A stretch of DNA of 64,000 nucleotides from Alopecurus myosuroides (Eukaryota; Streptophyta; Magnoliopsida; Poales; Poaceae): NCBI GenBank assembly GCA_028641055.1, contig CM054058.1, forward strand, positions 234,773,551-234,837,550, given 5' to 3'. The position numbers and the translations under genes were made by a program. Within the stretch, counting starts at the first letter, position 1. Each line of letters starts with the position of its first letter. Below the pieces are notes generated by a model. The model was not told where the DNA came from, searched no databases, and worked only from the letters and a program-made list of their open reading frames with translations. Of the stretch, positions 1-12,100 are shown piece by piece.

Positions 1-1547
1 TTGGGAAGAAGTGTCTCCACTCGTGGACAAGTGCTCAAGTTTTGTGGTATTCATTCATATGTCTTTCATGTTGAACCTATCAAAGTGTATGATGCTCTTG
101 AAGATGAAGATTGGGTTCAAGCCATGCATGAAGAGCCATAACTTTGAAAGAAACAAAGTATGGTCACTTGTGGAAAGACCCAAGGATCACAATGTTATTG
201 GAACAAAATGGGTGTTCAAGAACAAGCAAGATTCTCATGGGCAAGTGATTCGCAACAAGGCTCGATTGGTTGCTCAAGGCTACTCTCAAGTCGAACGACT
301 TGACTACGGTTAAACTTTCGCTCCCGTAGCTAGACTTGAATCCATTAGTACATTACTTGTATTTTCCACTATCCATAACTTTATCTTGCATCAAATGGAT
401 GTTAAAAGTGCTTTTATAAATGGTCCTCTAAATGAATTGGTATATGTTAAACAACCCCCGGGGTTCAAGGATCCCAAGTATCCTAACCATGTCTACTTCC
501 TCCATAAGGCTTTGTATGACCTCAAACAAGCCCCCACGTGCTTGGTATGATCATCTAAAGGAGTTTCTAGTAGATCGTGGTTTCGTAATTGGGGTAATTG
601 ACCCCACACTCTTTACCAAAAGTGTATATGGACATTTATTTGTATGTCAAGTATATGTTGATGATATTATATTTGGATCTTCTAATGTGAGTTTTGTAGA
701 CCAATTTGCCAAATTAATGACAAGTGAGTTTGAGATGTCTATGATGAGAGAATTGAAGTTCTTTCTTGGTTTTGAGATCAAGCAATATTATGAAGGGACT
801 TTTATTTGTCAACCAAAATATATTCAACATATGCTCAAGAAATTTGATATGAACAATGCCAAACCACTAGATTATCCAATGTCAACAACCTTGAATCTTA
901 CTATGGATCACGAAGGTATACCGGTTGATCTCAAACTTTATCGTTCTATCATTGGATCTTTGCTTTACCTTTGTGCATCTAGACCGGATATTATGTTTAG
1001 TGTGGCTTTGTGTGCAAAATTTCAATCAAACCAAAAGAAAAGCCATATGATTACGGTCAAAAGGATTCTTAGGTATTTGGTTGACACTCCTACACATGGC
1101 CTTTGGTATCCATCAAACACAACTTTTGATCTTGTGGGATATTCGGATGTGGATTGGGGAGGTGACAAGGTGGATAGAAAAGCAACCTCGGGTGCTTGCC
1201 AATTCCTTGGTAGGTCGCTCGTGTGTTGGTCTTATAAGAAAAAAAATTGCATTGCCACCTCCTCCACGGAAGCGGAGTATATTTCCGCCGCTAGTTGTTG
1301 CTCTCAACTTTTATGGACGAGGCAATGTCTTAAGGATTTTGTAATTGAGATTAAGACAATGTCTCTTTTATGTGACAATGAGAGTGCTATAAAGATTGGT
1401 CACAATACGATACTTCATGGCAAGAACAAACATATTGAGATTCAGTATCATTTCATTCCAGATCATGTGGCCAATGGAGATATCTCGCTTTCCTATGTCA
1501 ACACCAAAGATCAACTTGCCGACATCCTTACAAAACCTCTAGATTAG
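1..1547 (+). pseudogene. copia pol fragment: reverse transcriptase and RNase H
   Basis: Translation gives the core copia RT: the WVFKNK and KARLVAQGYSQ blocks near 200-290, then QMDVKSAF, the catalytic YVDDIIFGS at about 655-681, SLLYL and RPDI, followed by the RNase H blocks DVDWGGD, SSTEAEY and CDNESA and the terminal ILTKPLD. The protein would be cytoplasmic, copying element RNA inside virus-like particles. Two lesions are visible: a GAA-to-TAA type stop at 311-313, and an extra C in the run near 531-535 that shifts the frame just before the RAWYDHL block. From 432 the frame is open to the stop at 1545-1547. The copy cannot make full-length pol. Confidence 0.9.
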
Positions 1548-2597
1548 AAAAGATTCAACCCATTAAGGAGTAAGCTCAATGTCGTATGTGCAAGCAATTT
1601 TAGTTGATTCAAAATCTTGCATACACACCTCTAGTAGACTCCTATTTGGTTCTTAGATGTACGCATAGACATAGGGGGAGTGTAGCTCAATCAATGAGTC
1701 AACACTAATCATACAATGCATAAATAAACAAATCATGCATAATGGTCATTTCAAATGATATAATGTGCTTCAATGATGAGTCTCGACAATGCACCCAAGA
1801 TATATCTTCGTGGTGTCATATCGAACATACTCATACATGGTGTCTAAGGCCACCGCACAAATTCAAGATTCAATTGTTGTTTGGTTTTTCATATTGATAA
1901 GACATTTTGTGTTCCACTCATATGCATTTTCGTTCTTCATATTTAATATTGCATCCAATGTTGTTTGTCCACTTTTCTTTTTTTCTCCCATTGGATGCAT
2001 ATGGAAACCATCATGTTTATTTCATCTCATCACATTTGTGCACATGGTTAAGTAAAACAATTTCACAACAATAAAGTAAAACTTGCTAAAATAAAAGTTA
2101 CCGTTGCATCACTCTTTTAAGTAAATTTTTATTTTGAATTTTTACAAATATTATGAGGAGGAATTATGCTTAACTTAAAAAAAAGGGGAAGACAAAACTG
2201 CCTGGAACCGGCCTAGACGGCCGGCCTGGCCGGCTGCCTCAGCCACACGCCCGGCCTCTCCCCAGCCCACGCCGGCCTCAGGCCGGATCCCAGGCCGGGT
2301 CGCCCGGCTGCGCGCCCGGCCCCCTCGCTCCCACGTCGGCATCAGGCCGGATCCCAGGCCGGGTCACCCGGCTGCGCGCCCGGCCCCGCTTGCTCCCACG
2401 CCGGCCTCAGGCCTGGACTCAGGCCGGGGCGCTCGGCCACGCGCCCGGCCCCGCACGCGCCCACGCCGGCCTGGCCGGCTCCCCAGGCCGGGCACCCGCA
2501 CGCACGCACAACACAAGGGGGAGGGGACACGACCGCATCCCTAACCTCCCCCTTTCTTCCACACACAACCACCATTAGAGCCCCCCCCCCCTTTTTA
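1548..2597 (+). other. Sirevirus spacer between pol and the extra ORF, with polypurine tracts and GC-rich palindromes
   Basis: No credible gene. Immediately after pol there is a polypurine-tract-like run (ATAGGGGGAG, 1672-1681), and another near 2179-2192 (AAAAAAAAGGGGAAG). From about 2200 to 2520 the sequence becomes strongly GC-rich and repeats GGCCGG and GCCGGCCTGG elements similar to those in the 3' LTR at 5090-5500. ORFs in this block on either strand are products of the base composition. Confidence 0.6.
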
Positions 2598-4168
2598 ATG
2601 TCTTATTACTCACTAGACGATTTTTGTTCCCACTCTTGTCACTATAACTCATCAGCATGGAACATTTTTTTATTAACACAACAACGATCATGCGCACTTA
2701 CTATAATTGTCTATATCCATGCATCATTCCTCTCAGGCGATGCCGATGCACCACGTGGCAAGGGACCACATGCTCTTCGTCCCCGCAAGAAAAGTGCAGC
2801 TAATGTTGCTGGCTCTACTCCTTCTCAGAGACAGGGTGCTCTACTTCCTGTCAATCCAGCTGAGCCAGTGGTTCCTAATTGGGTCGGTCTGAGCACCACT
2901 GATTTTGAGACTGCTCGTTTGAAGTTCAATCCTTATGCTTTTGGGCAGAGTACTTGTGCCGATCTCCGGTTCTACTCCAAGATGCATCAGATTATGTATG
3001 AGCTCGTCCTTGGTAAACTTCAGAACACTCATGTTGATCAGCATTTCATTAATGTGGAATCAGCCCGCAAGCATTGGCCCGGGGTTATGGATCTTATGGA
3101 TTTTCATGGTATCACTACTCTCATGGGGTCTTCTAACTCTCGCCCATTTGCTCCCGAGCTGCTTAAGGAATTCTATGCCACTGTTTTCTTCTCCACTGAG
3201 GGACTCGCACTTTGACTTGGATGAGTGGTGGTGTCCAATGTACCGCCACCATGACTGAGTTTGGCTCCCTTCTCGGTCTTCCGCCGGTTATCTTTGATGC
3301 CATGTCCTACATAAGAATCCATGGTGATCTGAAGTACCTTCTCAAGGCTCATGATGATCTGTGTCATTGCTACCCACCAGGTACTGGATCTCAGCATATT
3401 CACAAGGTCAGATACTTCACTGAATTCTGGTACATTGTGCACAACATTCTACGGAACACTATCAATGTTAAGTTTGGTGAGAAGGCCGAGGTCCGCAAAT
3501 GGTTGGTGAATCTCCTCTTTCATATTGGCACTGCTACGAGGAACAACAAGCCTTTGGATATTCTGGATTACATGTGGCATGAGATGAGGACTGTGGTTCG
3601 TGATAAGAGGGTCCCCATCTATGGCTCATACCTTCATATCCTCATTGAGTCTAAGATTCCAGCTGATCTCATCAACAACTACTCCAAGGTGACTCCCAAA
3701 CAGTCTGCTCTTCTCACGGCTGTAGAGGCTGAGATGGTTGCTGCTCAACGCCCCAAGCGTACTTGCACATTGTCCACTGAGCCTAGTACATCTCATGGCA
3801 TCCCCATCTCTTCCTCTCTAGACCCTCCTGTCCCAGTTTGTGGCACATTCAGCATCAAGAGGGCTCTTCAAACGATGAATTGCTTCTTCATTGACAAGCA
3901 GAAGCAAGACTATCACTACTATAGCAAGGGCAAGGCCTCTCGTCGCAACCAGCGGGCTATCATGACAGCTCTTCAGCTTCCACTCGGCTCTTCTAGCTCG
4001 GAGGAGCTCACGGAGGACACATGGAAGTCAAAGCACACCTTCTGGCTTGGTGATGATGCTAGTTCTCTCGGGCCTTTTGGGGCCTACTTTGCAGCTGCAG
4101 CTAGTTCAAGTCATGCACCTACTGAGGAAGTTCCCGTGCCGGATGATGAGATGGATGATGACGAGTGA
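2598..4168 (+). pseudogene. extra ORF of the Sirevirus element (plant-transposon-protein-like), one frameshift
   Basis: Two overlapping frames (2598-3215 and 3212-4168) form one protein-coding region of about 520 residues, broken by one extra base near 3210. The first half contains the pattern LLKEFYAT...VQCTATMTEFGSLLGLP (short blocks), resembling a domain often annotated as putative plant transposon protein. The second half has a Ser/Pro-rich stretch and an acidic C-terminus (PDDEMDDDE). Position between pol and the 3' LTR is that of the env-like or extra ORF of Sireviruses. No signal peptide or membrane segment is evident, so an envelope role is not supported. Function unknown. Confidence 0.6.
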
Positions 4169-4892
4169 TTGTACGTGCATCACTTTCTCCCTTTTTGGCG
4201 TCTTGATGCCAAGGGGGAGAAGTATTAGGATCCTCAACGCTTTGCATTTCATATCATGCATCCATTTGTGTCTTATCATCGCTATTGATTTCCTTGATCT
4301 TAGTTGATCTTCTATTTGTGTGTTTCGTTGAACTTTGTTGCTATTGTAAGACTATGTATCTACTATCTATCGTACTACTATGTGATGTGATATTTGATGT
4401 GATGAAGATCATAGTAAGGTTATCATACTATCTATCTACCCACTATTTGATGTTATGAAGACCTTAGTGAGGTTATTCATTATCTATCTATCTATTATGA
4501 GATGAAAGCTATGGTGATATTTTTTGTGTGCAATACAATCACTTATATAGAATGTCATCAAGCCTATACATGTATTTTTGCTCTTGGTTCAAAGTTGATT
4601 CAACAAACTCATAGCTTATACATATCCATCTATAGTGCTAGATAATTATATAATAATCCTCACATTCACATATGAATATCATGTTCACATCACATATGCT
4701 ACTGACCTATAAAATAAAGGGAGATAAGGATCAAAATCATTGCACTACATTTGTTTATCAAATATATATCTTATGATTGGTCACACAAATAGGGGAGTAC
4801 CTCTATAAGTTTTATCTCCTTGCAAATATCCATGATAAGTTATTCATAATGCAAATCCATGTGTTGTCATCAAACATAAAAAAGGGGGAGAT
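4169..4892 (+). other. non-coding 3' region of the Sirevirus element with repeated polypurine tracts
   Basis: AT-rich sequence with no ORF. Polypurine-tract-like runs occur near 4208-4220 (CCAAGGGGGAGAAG), 4790-4799 and immediately before the LTR at 4877-4891 (AAAAAAGGGGGAGAT). The last one should be the functional primer site for plus-strand synthesis, as it abuts the LTR. Confidence 0.6.
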
Positions 4893-6295
4893 TGAAAGGA
4901 CATTTGTTCCTAATCTTGTTTTCGGTGTTTGATCACAACATATGGAACATCTAATATTTTCCCTAAGTGGTTTCAGAATATATCATGAAGAAATGCAATC
5001 ATATACCTCCTTGGAAATTCATGTGATTGACAGCAAAAAGGAAGAAAATAAATGGGAAAAGGAGAAGAGAAAACAGGGGTGACGTCCTCCCAGGCCGGCC
5101 TGGCCGGGATCCTAGGCCGTACTGCTCGGGCACTGCCCCGGCATTGGCTTGCTCCACGCCAGCCCTAGGCCGGTCAGGAGGACGGGTGCCACGGGCGCTG
5201 CCCCAGCCCTGCTCCATCTCCACGCCGGCCCCAGGTCGGGCACGAGGCCGGGTCGTTCGGGCACTGCCCCGGCCTTCTCCCTGCTCCACGCCGGCCCCAT
5301 GCCGGGGTGGGACGCCAGCCCCAGGCCGGCTCCCGTCAGCCTCTAGGTGGCGCAAGGCCGAGGTGGAAAGGGGGTTCCAGCCCCAGGCCGGGTGCCAGCC
5401 GGCCCCACATAGGCACGAGACCGTGGTGGGATGGTGGGGATGTGCCGGCCTCCCTGGCCGGCCTGGCCGCCCTCCTAGGCCGGGGTGGACCGCGGTGAAG
5501 GGGATCTTCCCCCCAACGGCCGTATTTCGTCTCCGGGTATAAAAGGGGGTCATCCCCTACCTTTAGTGGGTGTCAATTAAACTTATTCTCTCCACCATTG
5601 TTGACCACCTCCAAGCTCAAGCATCTCCGCAAATCCCCAACCAAAGCTTGTGATACTTTGGGATTTGGAGGAGACATCCCCGATCTACAACTCCACCAAG
5701 ACGATTAGAAATCACACCACTTATCCCTTAGGGATCTTGTAGTTCTTAGTTCATCGGAGCCAAGAACCTTGTTTCTCTTAACTCATCGGAGCTCAGAGCC
5801 TTGTTGATATCCCCGGAGCTCTTGTGCTCGTGGATCTTGTTTCTCGAAGTCTTGGTGGCTTTCAGGATTTAGTGAGGACCCTCCAAAGTTGTGGAGTGTG
5901 CCTCATCCTTGTAAATGTTCTATTTGTCAACCTCAACGGCAACATAGTGATTCGATCCTCTCCACATCGGTGGAAGGACTCAAAGGAGATATGGTGTGCC
6001 ATTTGAGAGCTACTCGGTGTTCCACATTGGTGGCACCGCACCGCTCCAACGGAGATTAGCTTCCATTGGGAAGTGAACTTTGGGATACATCTACGCGTCA
6101 TTGTGTTCGATTATCCCTCAATTTACCTTTACTTGTTGCTACTAGCTTAGTCATAAATATACCTTGTGCTAGTTGTACTTCCTCAACATATATGATTGTT
6201 CACCTAGTTGCATAATCTAGACAATCTATATCTGAGCACTAACTTGTTAAATCAAAAAAGAAGCTAAAATTTGTAGTTAACCTCCCGATCTTTCA
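4893..6295 (+). repeat. 3' LTR of the Sirevirus-type copia element
   Basis: Starts TGAAAG directly after a polypurine tract and ends CTTTCA, a perfect 6-bp inverted repeat with TG...CA ends, length 1403 bp. The U3 part (about 5090-5510) is a GC-rich array of GGCCGG-containing repeats. A TATA box (TATAAAA, 5538-5544) follows. The 5' LTR is not in the window. Confidence 0.8.
5538..5544 (+). promoter_or_regulatory. TATA box in the Sirevirus LTR
   Basis: TATAAAA lies at the boundary of the GC-rich repeat block and an AT-richer leader, where the U3/R promoter of an LTR is expected. Confidence 0.6.
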
Positions 6296-6775
6296 TCCAT
6301 CGCCGTAGAGGAAAATGGTCGAACACCTCACGGACGTGGGTGGGTGGTGGCTGCCGGTAGCTACCCATTTTCGCCTGGATGGCTCGCCTGGAAGGGGGAA
6401 GGAGGGGCGGGGCATGGCGGAGCAGCGAGGGCTGTTTTTTTTGCGGCGGCAGGGGGCCCTTCTAGCGGCGGATTAGTGCCGGCGGACGGACGGGTGGCGC
6501 CGAAGCCGGCATGGTTTGCTGGGGAGGATGGCTCTCCTTTGGCCCGTGGGTGGACGAATCAGGGGGAAAGTCGTTTTTCCCCTGACAGGGTTAGCCCGCA
6601 TGGCGATTTTGCCCGCCCAAGTGACCCTGGGACGCTGGGTTCGGGCTGGAAACGCCTGGTGTTTTCCTGGTGCAATCCGACGGTTTTTGGCGTCCTGGGG
6701 GGCGAGTCAGAGATTTTGGAAGTGTCGGCACCGAAAAAATGGCATGGGGGCGAGCGGAGATGCTCTAAGCCAAAG
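6296..6775. other. GC-rich remnant of a DNA transposon or MITE
   Basis: No gene recognised; the open frames here reflect GC-rich composition. The right end reads GGAGATGCTCTAA, whose complement TTAGAGCATCTCC is a common terminus of Tourist- or hAT-type grass elements. The left end is not found, possibly lost when the neighbouring copia element inserted. Confidence 0.35.
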
Positions 6776-6850
6776 ACATGGGTATTTGGACCCGTTCCTC
6801 TATCTTTGTAGCCATGCCACGAAATTTTGTTTCTCTATGGAGTAGTACTA

Positions 6851-7054
6851 CTCCTCCATCTCAGTTTAAAAGTCCTAGGCGTGTACGTATGTGTTGCCAA
6901 TTTTCACTAATATAATATAAAAATTCTACCATTCGAAAATAGAACATCTAAAATTTATAATGGTATATTTTATATACTATATGTCTTGTATTATGTTGGT
7001 TAGATTAACGACCTAAGAGTATGTGCATGCCTTGTAAATTGAGATGGAGGGAAA
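6851..7054. mobile_element. Stowaway-type MITE
   Basis: A 204-bp AT-rich element with terminal inverted repeats CTCCTCCATCTCAGTTT and (right, complemented) TTTCCCTCCATCTCAATTT, flanked by TA at 6849-6850 and 7055-7056. TA duplication and CTCCCTCC-like ends are the Stowaway (Tc1/mariner) signature. It carries no ORF. Confidence 0.75.
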
Positions 7055-7056
7055 TA

Positions 7057-7739
7057 CAAGACCGTTGTCCATTCCAGAGAAAATTAATTTTGTTTCTTAC
7101 TCATTAATACAAACATTTCACACTTAATCCCCATCAACTTATGAAGTGTGTCATGAATTGATAGTGAGCCGCCGTCCTCGCCCTGCCTCCACGGAGCGAG
7201 GAAAATATTGTCGTACTAAACCTTGTTGTCACGAGAAGTAATCATGTTAAGACTCCAAAGGAACATCACATCAAAATAACAACCATCGTTAAAGAATGAG
7301 GACCGTAGGTTGGAAGAGTTAGACCTGCAACCACACCAACAAACACGAAAAATCGACCTCCATCAGTCACACAACTCCAACGCCCTGCGCCAACACAAGA
7401 CGGACCACTGGAGTGGAAATCAGGTGGGTAGGACCTCCACCGGGCATACAACTCCACGCGCCCTATGCCAACACAAGGCATACGAATGGAGTGGGTATCA
7501 TGCAGGGAGGACCACCGCCTCACCAACCTGATAAAAACATAGAAACTAACTAAAATTAAAATGGAAACCCTCTTGCCGACGAGAGGCCGGGATCCGTCAC
7601 ACCTCCATGGCCCGAGAGACCATCGGAGGCGTGGCGGACCATGGAGTTGCCAGCGGAGGAGAATGAAACCCTAGCCTCCTTGGGGATCGCCCTTTATTTT
7701 CTATTCTTTTGCTCGCGCCGATTTAATTTCATAAGAAAT
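7057..7739. other. unassigned sequence with a two-copy tandem duplication
   Basis: No gene or known repeat recognised. Two imperfect copies of a unit of roughly 75 bp lie at about 7368-7520; both contain ACAACTCC, GCCAACACAAG and GGAGTGG. The short ORFs here have no family resemblance. Confidence 0.4.
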
Positions 7740-7799
7740 ATAACATTGCAACAAAAGTTCTCCTATGTAAGTGACTTTTTAATCTGCTCACGCAGGATG

Positions 7800-8222
7800 A
7801 TGTATAGCAAACGCTCCTTAAACGGAAGTACATTGGCACAAAAGCGGTATCCCAGGTTATTTGGAAACCTGAGGATTCCCACTTTTGGAAATATTTCATT
7901 TGCTTTAGTGTATTTAAGATTAAGGATGGATCACAGATACGGTTTTGCGAGGATATGTGGTTAGGTAATACCACTCGCCGAGAGCAATACTCGGCTTTAT
8001 ACAATATTGTGCGTCATAAGAGGGATACGCTTACCACGGCGATCCAAGTTTCACCCCCTAATGTGATGTTCATGCGAGACTTAATTGGTCTGAGACTTGT
8101 GTCTTGGAATACCTTACTGGATCGGCTATCATTGGTACAGCTGTCGCAAGCATCCAAGGAGTTTCGTTGGAATCTAAATGGGAATAGAAAATTCTCGGTT
8201 GATTCCATGTATAGAGAATTAG
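7800..8222 (+). pseudogene. LINE RT C-terminal segment, left part
   Basis: In shifting frames the translation contains DSHFWK, KDGSQIRF, EDMWLGN, LYNIVR and FRWNLNGNRKFSVDSMYREL. This order (W-x-GDGS-x-IRFWED, then W-L-x-x-G-x-FSV-x-SMY) is typical of the region following the RT domain in plant L1-type LINEs. Frames are broken near 7950. The LTR element inserted just after the MYREL block at 8222. Non-functional. Confidence 0.75.
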
Positions 8223-9135
8223 TGTCGGGGGGTTACCCCCGAGTAGGGTAAAGACAGGTGGTAAAGGCCGCTTACAGAAGAGAGGTTTGGTCGAGTAGCC
8301 GACTACCAGGTACTCGCTACCCGGTCGACTGCTACTCGGTCTCACCTCAAGATGACCAGAAGGAGATATCAATCAAGTTCTACCCTGACGAGTAGAAGGT
8401 TTGGCCCGAGTACAATTGGCGGGAACCATTGGCGGGAACCTACTCGGGCCAGAAAGTCAAAGGAGCCGTTCTGACACAGGATCCCGCGTATCCTGGGTCC
8501 GTACTTGGCAGCATTCGAACTACTGTTCACGTGGGGACGGCCTGCCTGACAGTGACAGCATGGAAGCAGGCCGTGGCAGGATAAGGGGGGCCTACTCTGT
8601 GCCTAGGTACAGTGATACCAGTCTGTCCCCTAGTTTTGCCCAACGACTTTACAGAAGCAGCCAAAATCAACGACCAAAGCTGTCAGCGGGTACTCGGAGA
8701 AAGGACGGTGTGTACACTATGTCGACACTTGTTTAGATTTGGACGTATCCGGCTGGGCACCGTGTATATAAGGTGCCCCGCCGCCTCCTGCGCGAGGGAC
8801 GATCTCATTCCATGCTCTCCCACGTTCATAGTGAACCCTAGAAACCCTAAGTTCTTGACCTAGCTCTACTCGGAGAGGAGAGAGAGGCTACTCGGTAGCG
8901 ATACCATCTGTATTGTGACTACTCGGAGAGACATCAAAATACACAGAGAAAGGCAGGAGTAGGGGTTTTACCTCCTCACGAGGGCCCTGAACCTGGGTAC
9001 ATCGTGTTGTTTGTGTTGTGTGGATCTTACCTCACGCGGCTACTCGTCGCGTGATCCCTCCCCGGACACCTCCAGCGTCCATCGTCCCCACATCTTTAGC
9101 CATCCCATGGCATCTGCCGTGACACCACCACGACA
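8223..9135 (+). repeat. 5' LTR of the Tat gypsy element
   Basis: TGTCGGGG...CGACA, 913 bp, same length as the 3' LTR. Compared by eye, differences are three substitutions near 8420-8430, one near 8705 and one near 9133. Contains a TATA box at 8765-8771 and many copies of TACTCGG. Confidence 0.92.
8765..8771 (+). promoter_or_regulatory. TATA box of the Tat 5' LTR, followed by a short upstream ORF
   Basis: TATATAA in a GC-rich context; transcription should start near 8795. The first ATG downstream (8814-8819 region) opens a nine-codon upstream ORF; the next ATG is the gag start at 9107. The same box is present in the 3' LTR near 23171-23177. Confidence 0.65.
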
Positions 9136-12100
9136 GTTGGCGCCCACCGTGGGGCAACCAGCGGCGCTGGCTGGAGTTTCTGTTCGGACGGGATCTTCAT
9201 CAGCGGAGCGCGTAGTTTGTGGCCTTGTCCACAGGTTCGGCTCCTTCGACTTCATCACCGACAACGCCGGCTGTTTCGGCGGCATGGCCATGCCCGAGGG
9301 CGGCTCGGTGATCTCCTTCGGCTCGCATCTCGTCTACGTCGCCACCGGCGCCAACAGCACCTACCCCGAGCTGGTGCATGACGCGGAGGATCCTCCCGCG
9401 GTGGTTGCTGCTCGCGGACGGCCTGCGCGCAGTTCTGCATGCTGCGCTGAGGTGATGGTGACGGGCTTGGCGGCGAACACTGGCGCAGCTGCCACTGGCG
9501 CTGCGGCCGTCGTCGAGGAGGTTGACGACCCGCCTGCTGGTGGCAGGAACCACCGGCCCTACGAGAAGGAGAGCAACCTGCCGCCTTCCACGTCTACGGT
9601 CATCCCCGCGTCTGCTGCGCGGACTGGCATGCCCACGCCCACCGACGTCGAGCTCCTTGCAGCGAGGGAGCAGCTCGAGCCGCAACGCCAGGAGCTGCTG
9701 GCCGAGCAGGCGGAGTTGGAGAAGATCAGGCTTGAGCTGAGTTTGGACCAGCTCGAGTACAACAAGGCACACGGCTTCACGCCGGTTGCCAGGAGGCCCA
9801 GCAGAGTAGGCGCTACGCGGCGCAACCTGGGCGCCGAGATGGCGACCGTTGCGGAGGAGCCCGCGCAGTCCGCTACCGCGAACACCTTCACAAGGCCAAG
9901 GTACAGCACACCCGCCAAGACGCTCAGAGCTGCGCAGGCGGTGGCTGCCGAGTTGCCGCGCCTAGATGGAGAGGCGCGTCTCAGGCAGCAGGAGAGGCTC
10001 AACGAGTTGGTGCTGGAGGCCGCCAGGCAGAACGAGGAGTTCCGCAAGGCCAACCCGGGAGCTGGAGCCTCGCAGGTAGTCCACTCGCATGCGGCAAGAT
10101 CTAACGATCAAGCCTCATCTCCGCATCCTAGCCGCGAGAAGAGCCGCAGCGGGCGCTCGGGTAGAGACAGGCAAATGCAGGTGTATGACCCGGCTGCTGC
10201 CGCGAAACAGGTTGCTGTGCCGCAGCAGCCCGGGCAGGAACACAACGCTGCAAGAGCAGGCTTTCAAGCCCATCAAGCTCAAAGCCGTGTCCGAGAAGCC
10301 GCGCGTCCGGGTACTTCTCGGCAACCCGCTGCTCCGCCTACTCGGCAGAGGCAGCAGCTGCGTCCAGTGGCACCAGTCGCCAACCCGGTGGAGCAGCCTG
10401 CAGCAATGCAGGTGGATAGGTATGATGATGGCTACTCGGCTATGGAGATGGCTGGTTATGACATCCATGACCGTGTTGGTGAGCGCGTGTTGGCGCCTGG
10501 AGATGCAAGGCACCAGTTGGACCGTCTCAGCTTGTCGGCGCGGCTTGAGAGCACGGGTCCTCCTGGCCCCGAGTGCTTTGGCCCGCGCATCATGAACGAG
10601 CCGTCCGTGAAGGGCTTCCAGCTCGCAAGAGGCACCAAGAGCTACAATGGTAGCACCAAGCCTGAAGATTGGCTCAATGACTACGTCACCGCAGTCCATA
10701 TTGCGGGTGGCAACAGGAGATGGGCGGTGCGCTATGTGCCGCAAATGCTAGAGGGTCCAGCTCGCACTTGGCTCAACAACTTGCCCAAGCACAGCATAAA
10801 CTGCTGGCTGGACTTCTCGGACGCATTCGTCAGCAACTTCACCAGCACCTACAAGAGGCCGAATAGGCCACAGCAGCTCTCGGCTTGCAGGCAGCGAGAA
10901 GACGAGACGGACCGCGATTATCTTACTCGGTGGAGCACCTTGAGGAACACCTGTGAGGGTGTGAATGAGGCACAGGCCATCACTTGGTTTGCGCAGGGTT
11001 GCCGACATGGCAGCATGCTTTGGCAGAGATTGCAGAGGGAGATGCCGAACACCCTGGCCGAGACCATCAAGATTGCGGATCAGTACGCACTCGGTGATCC
11101 CACTCAGCCACTGATGGATTCCTCTGAGCCGAGAAGGAACTTCAACAGCAGCAAGCGCAATGAGTTCCGCAACAAGCGCCGAGTAGATACTCGGTATGAC
11201 CCTGAGGAGGTTAATGCAGTGAATGTCGGAGGCGGTGGTGGCCAAAGGCAGAAACCTGCTGGAGCCTACGGGCAGAACCAGAACCAGGGCCAAGGCAACA
11301 AGAAACCGTTCCGCACTGCGCAGCCGGGTAGCGGGAACTCCGAGCAGCCGAAGAAGTTCGTCTTCGACGACATGAAGGATGGTCCATGCAGCTTTCACAC
11401 TCACCACCCCTCAAGGCCTGCGAACCATACTACTCGGCAATGCGAATGGTGGGATGTGATCAAGAGTGATGGCTTGCCTCCTCCTCCTCCTCTGCCAGCT
11501 GCCAATGCTACTGTTCAGCCTACTCGCGCTCCCGCAACTCGGCCGCCAGTGTATCCGAGAAGAGAGAATGTCAACCAGGTGGCTTTAGGAGCCAACCGGA
11601 ACTTCAACAACGAGAGATACCGCAACAACAACAACAACTACAACCGCAACAACAACAACAGAGGCAACAACAACTATCAGGGCAACAACAATGGCAACAA
11701 TGGCAACAATGGGGGCAATGGCTCCAACCAGTACCAGGAGCACCATGAGAGCTATATGATCTTCACTTCTGAGGCAGTCGACAAGCAGTCACAGCACAGG
11801 CGGGCCATGGAGGTCAATGCAGTGATTCCGGCTGTCCCTCACTACATGTATTGGTGTGACCAGGAGATCAGGTGGACTCGGGCAGATCACCCCAAGGTGA
11901 TGCCCAATCCGGGTACCTATGCTTTGGTGCTGGATCCTACATTCCTGGGCCCCGAGAAGAATGTGAGGTTCAGCAAGGTGCTGATCGACAACGGCAGCAG
12001 CATCAACATTGTGTACAAAGACACACTCGAGAAGCTTGGCCTGGCCGAGAACATGATGCTGCCTAGCAAGACCACCTTCCATGGCATTGTGCCCGGGATC

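Larger units (their letters stand above)
1..6295 (+). mobile_element. Ty1-copia retrotransposon, Sirevirus (Maximus-like) type, 3' part only
   Basis: The window opens inside the reverse transcriptase of a copia element and runs through RNase H, a long spacer, an extra ORF and a 3' LTR at 4893-6295. Copia order is shown by RT motif YVDD followed by RNase H and the end motif ILTKPL. An extra ORF between pol and the 3' LTR, several polypurine-tract-like runs, and a long GC-rich LTR fit the Sirevirus clade. The 5' LTR, gag and integrase lie outside the window, so target duplication and age cannot be tested. The coding parts carry a stop and frameshifts, so this copy is dead. Confidence 0.8.

Noticed and set aside
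2342..2578. ORFs on both strands of the GC-rich spacer
   Set aside because: They arise from GGCCGG repeats without stops; composition alone explains them.
2598..4168. Reading the Sirevirus extra ORF as a viral envelope gene
   Set aside because: No signal peptide, transmembrane segment or furin-type site visible; resemblance is to a plant transposon protein domain instead.
4999..5553. 184- and 171-codon ORFs in the Sirevirus LTR
   Set aside because: Overlapping frames on both strands in a repetitive GC-rich U3 region; no family match.
6344..6845. Two overlapping ORFs of 155 and 109 codons
   Set aside because: GC-rich transposon remnant, no domain and no splice or promoter context.
8401..8863. 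ORFs of 111 and 83 codons in the Tat LTR, repeated at 22807-23269
   Set aside because: Identical because the LTRs are identical; they lie mostly upstream of the TATA box and have no domain.
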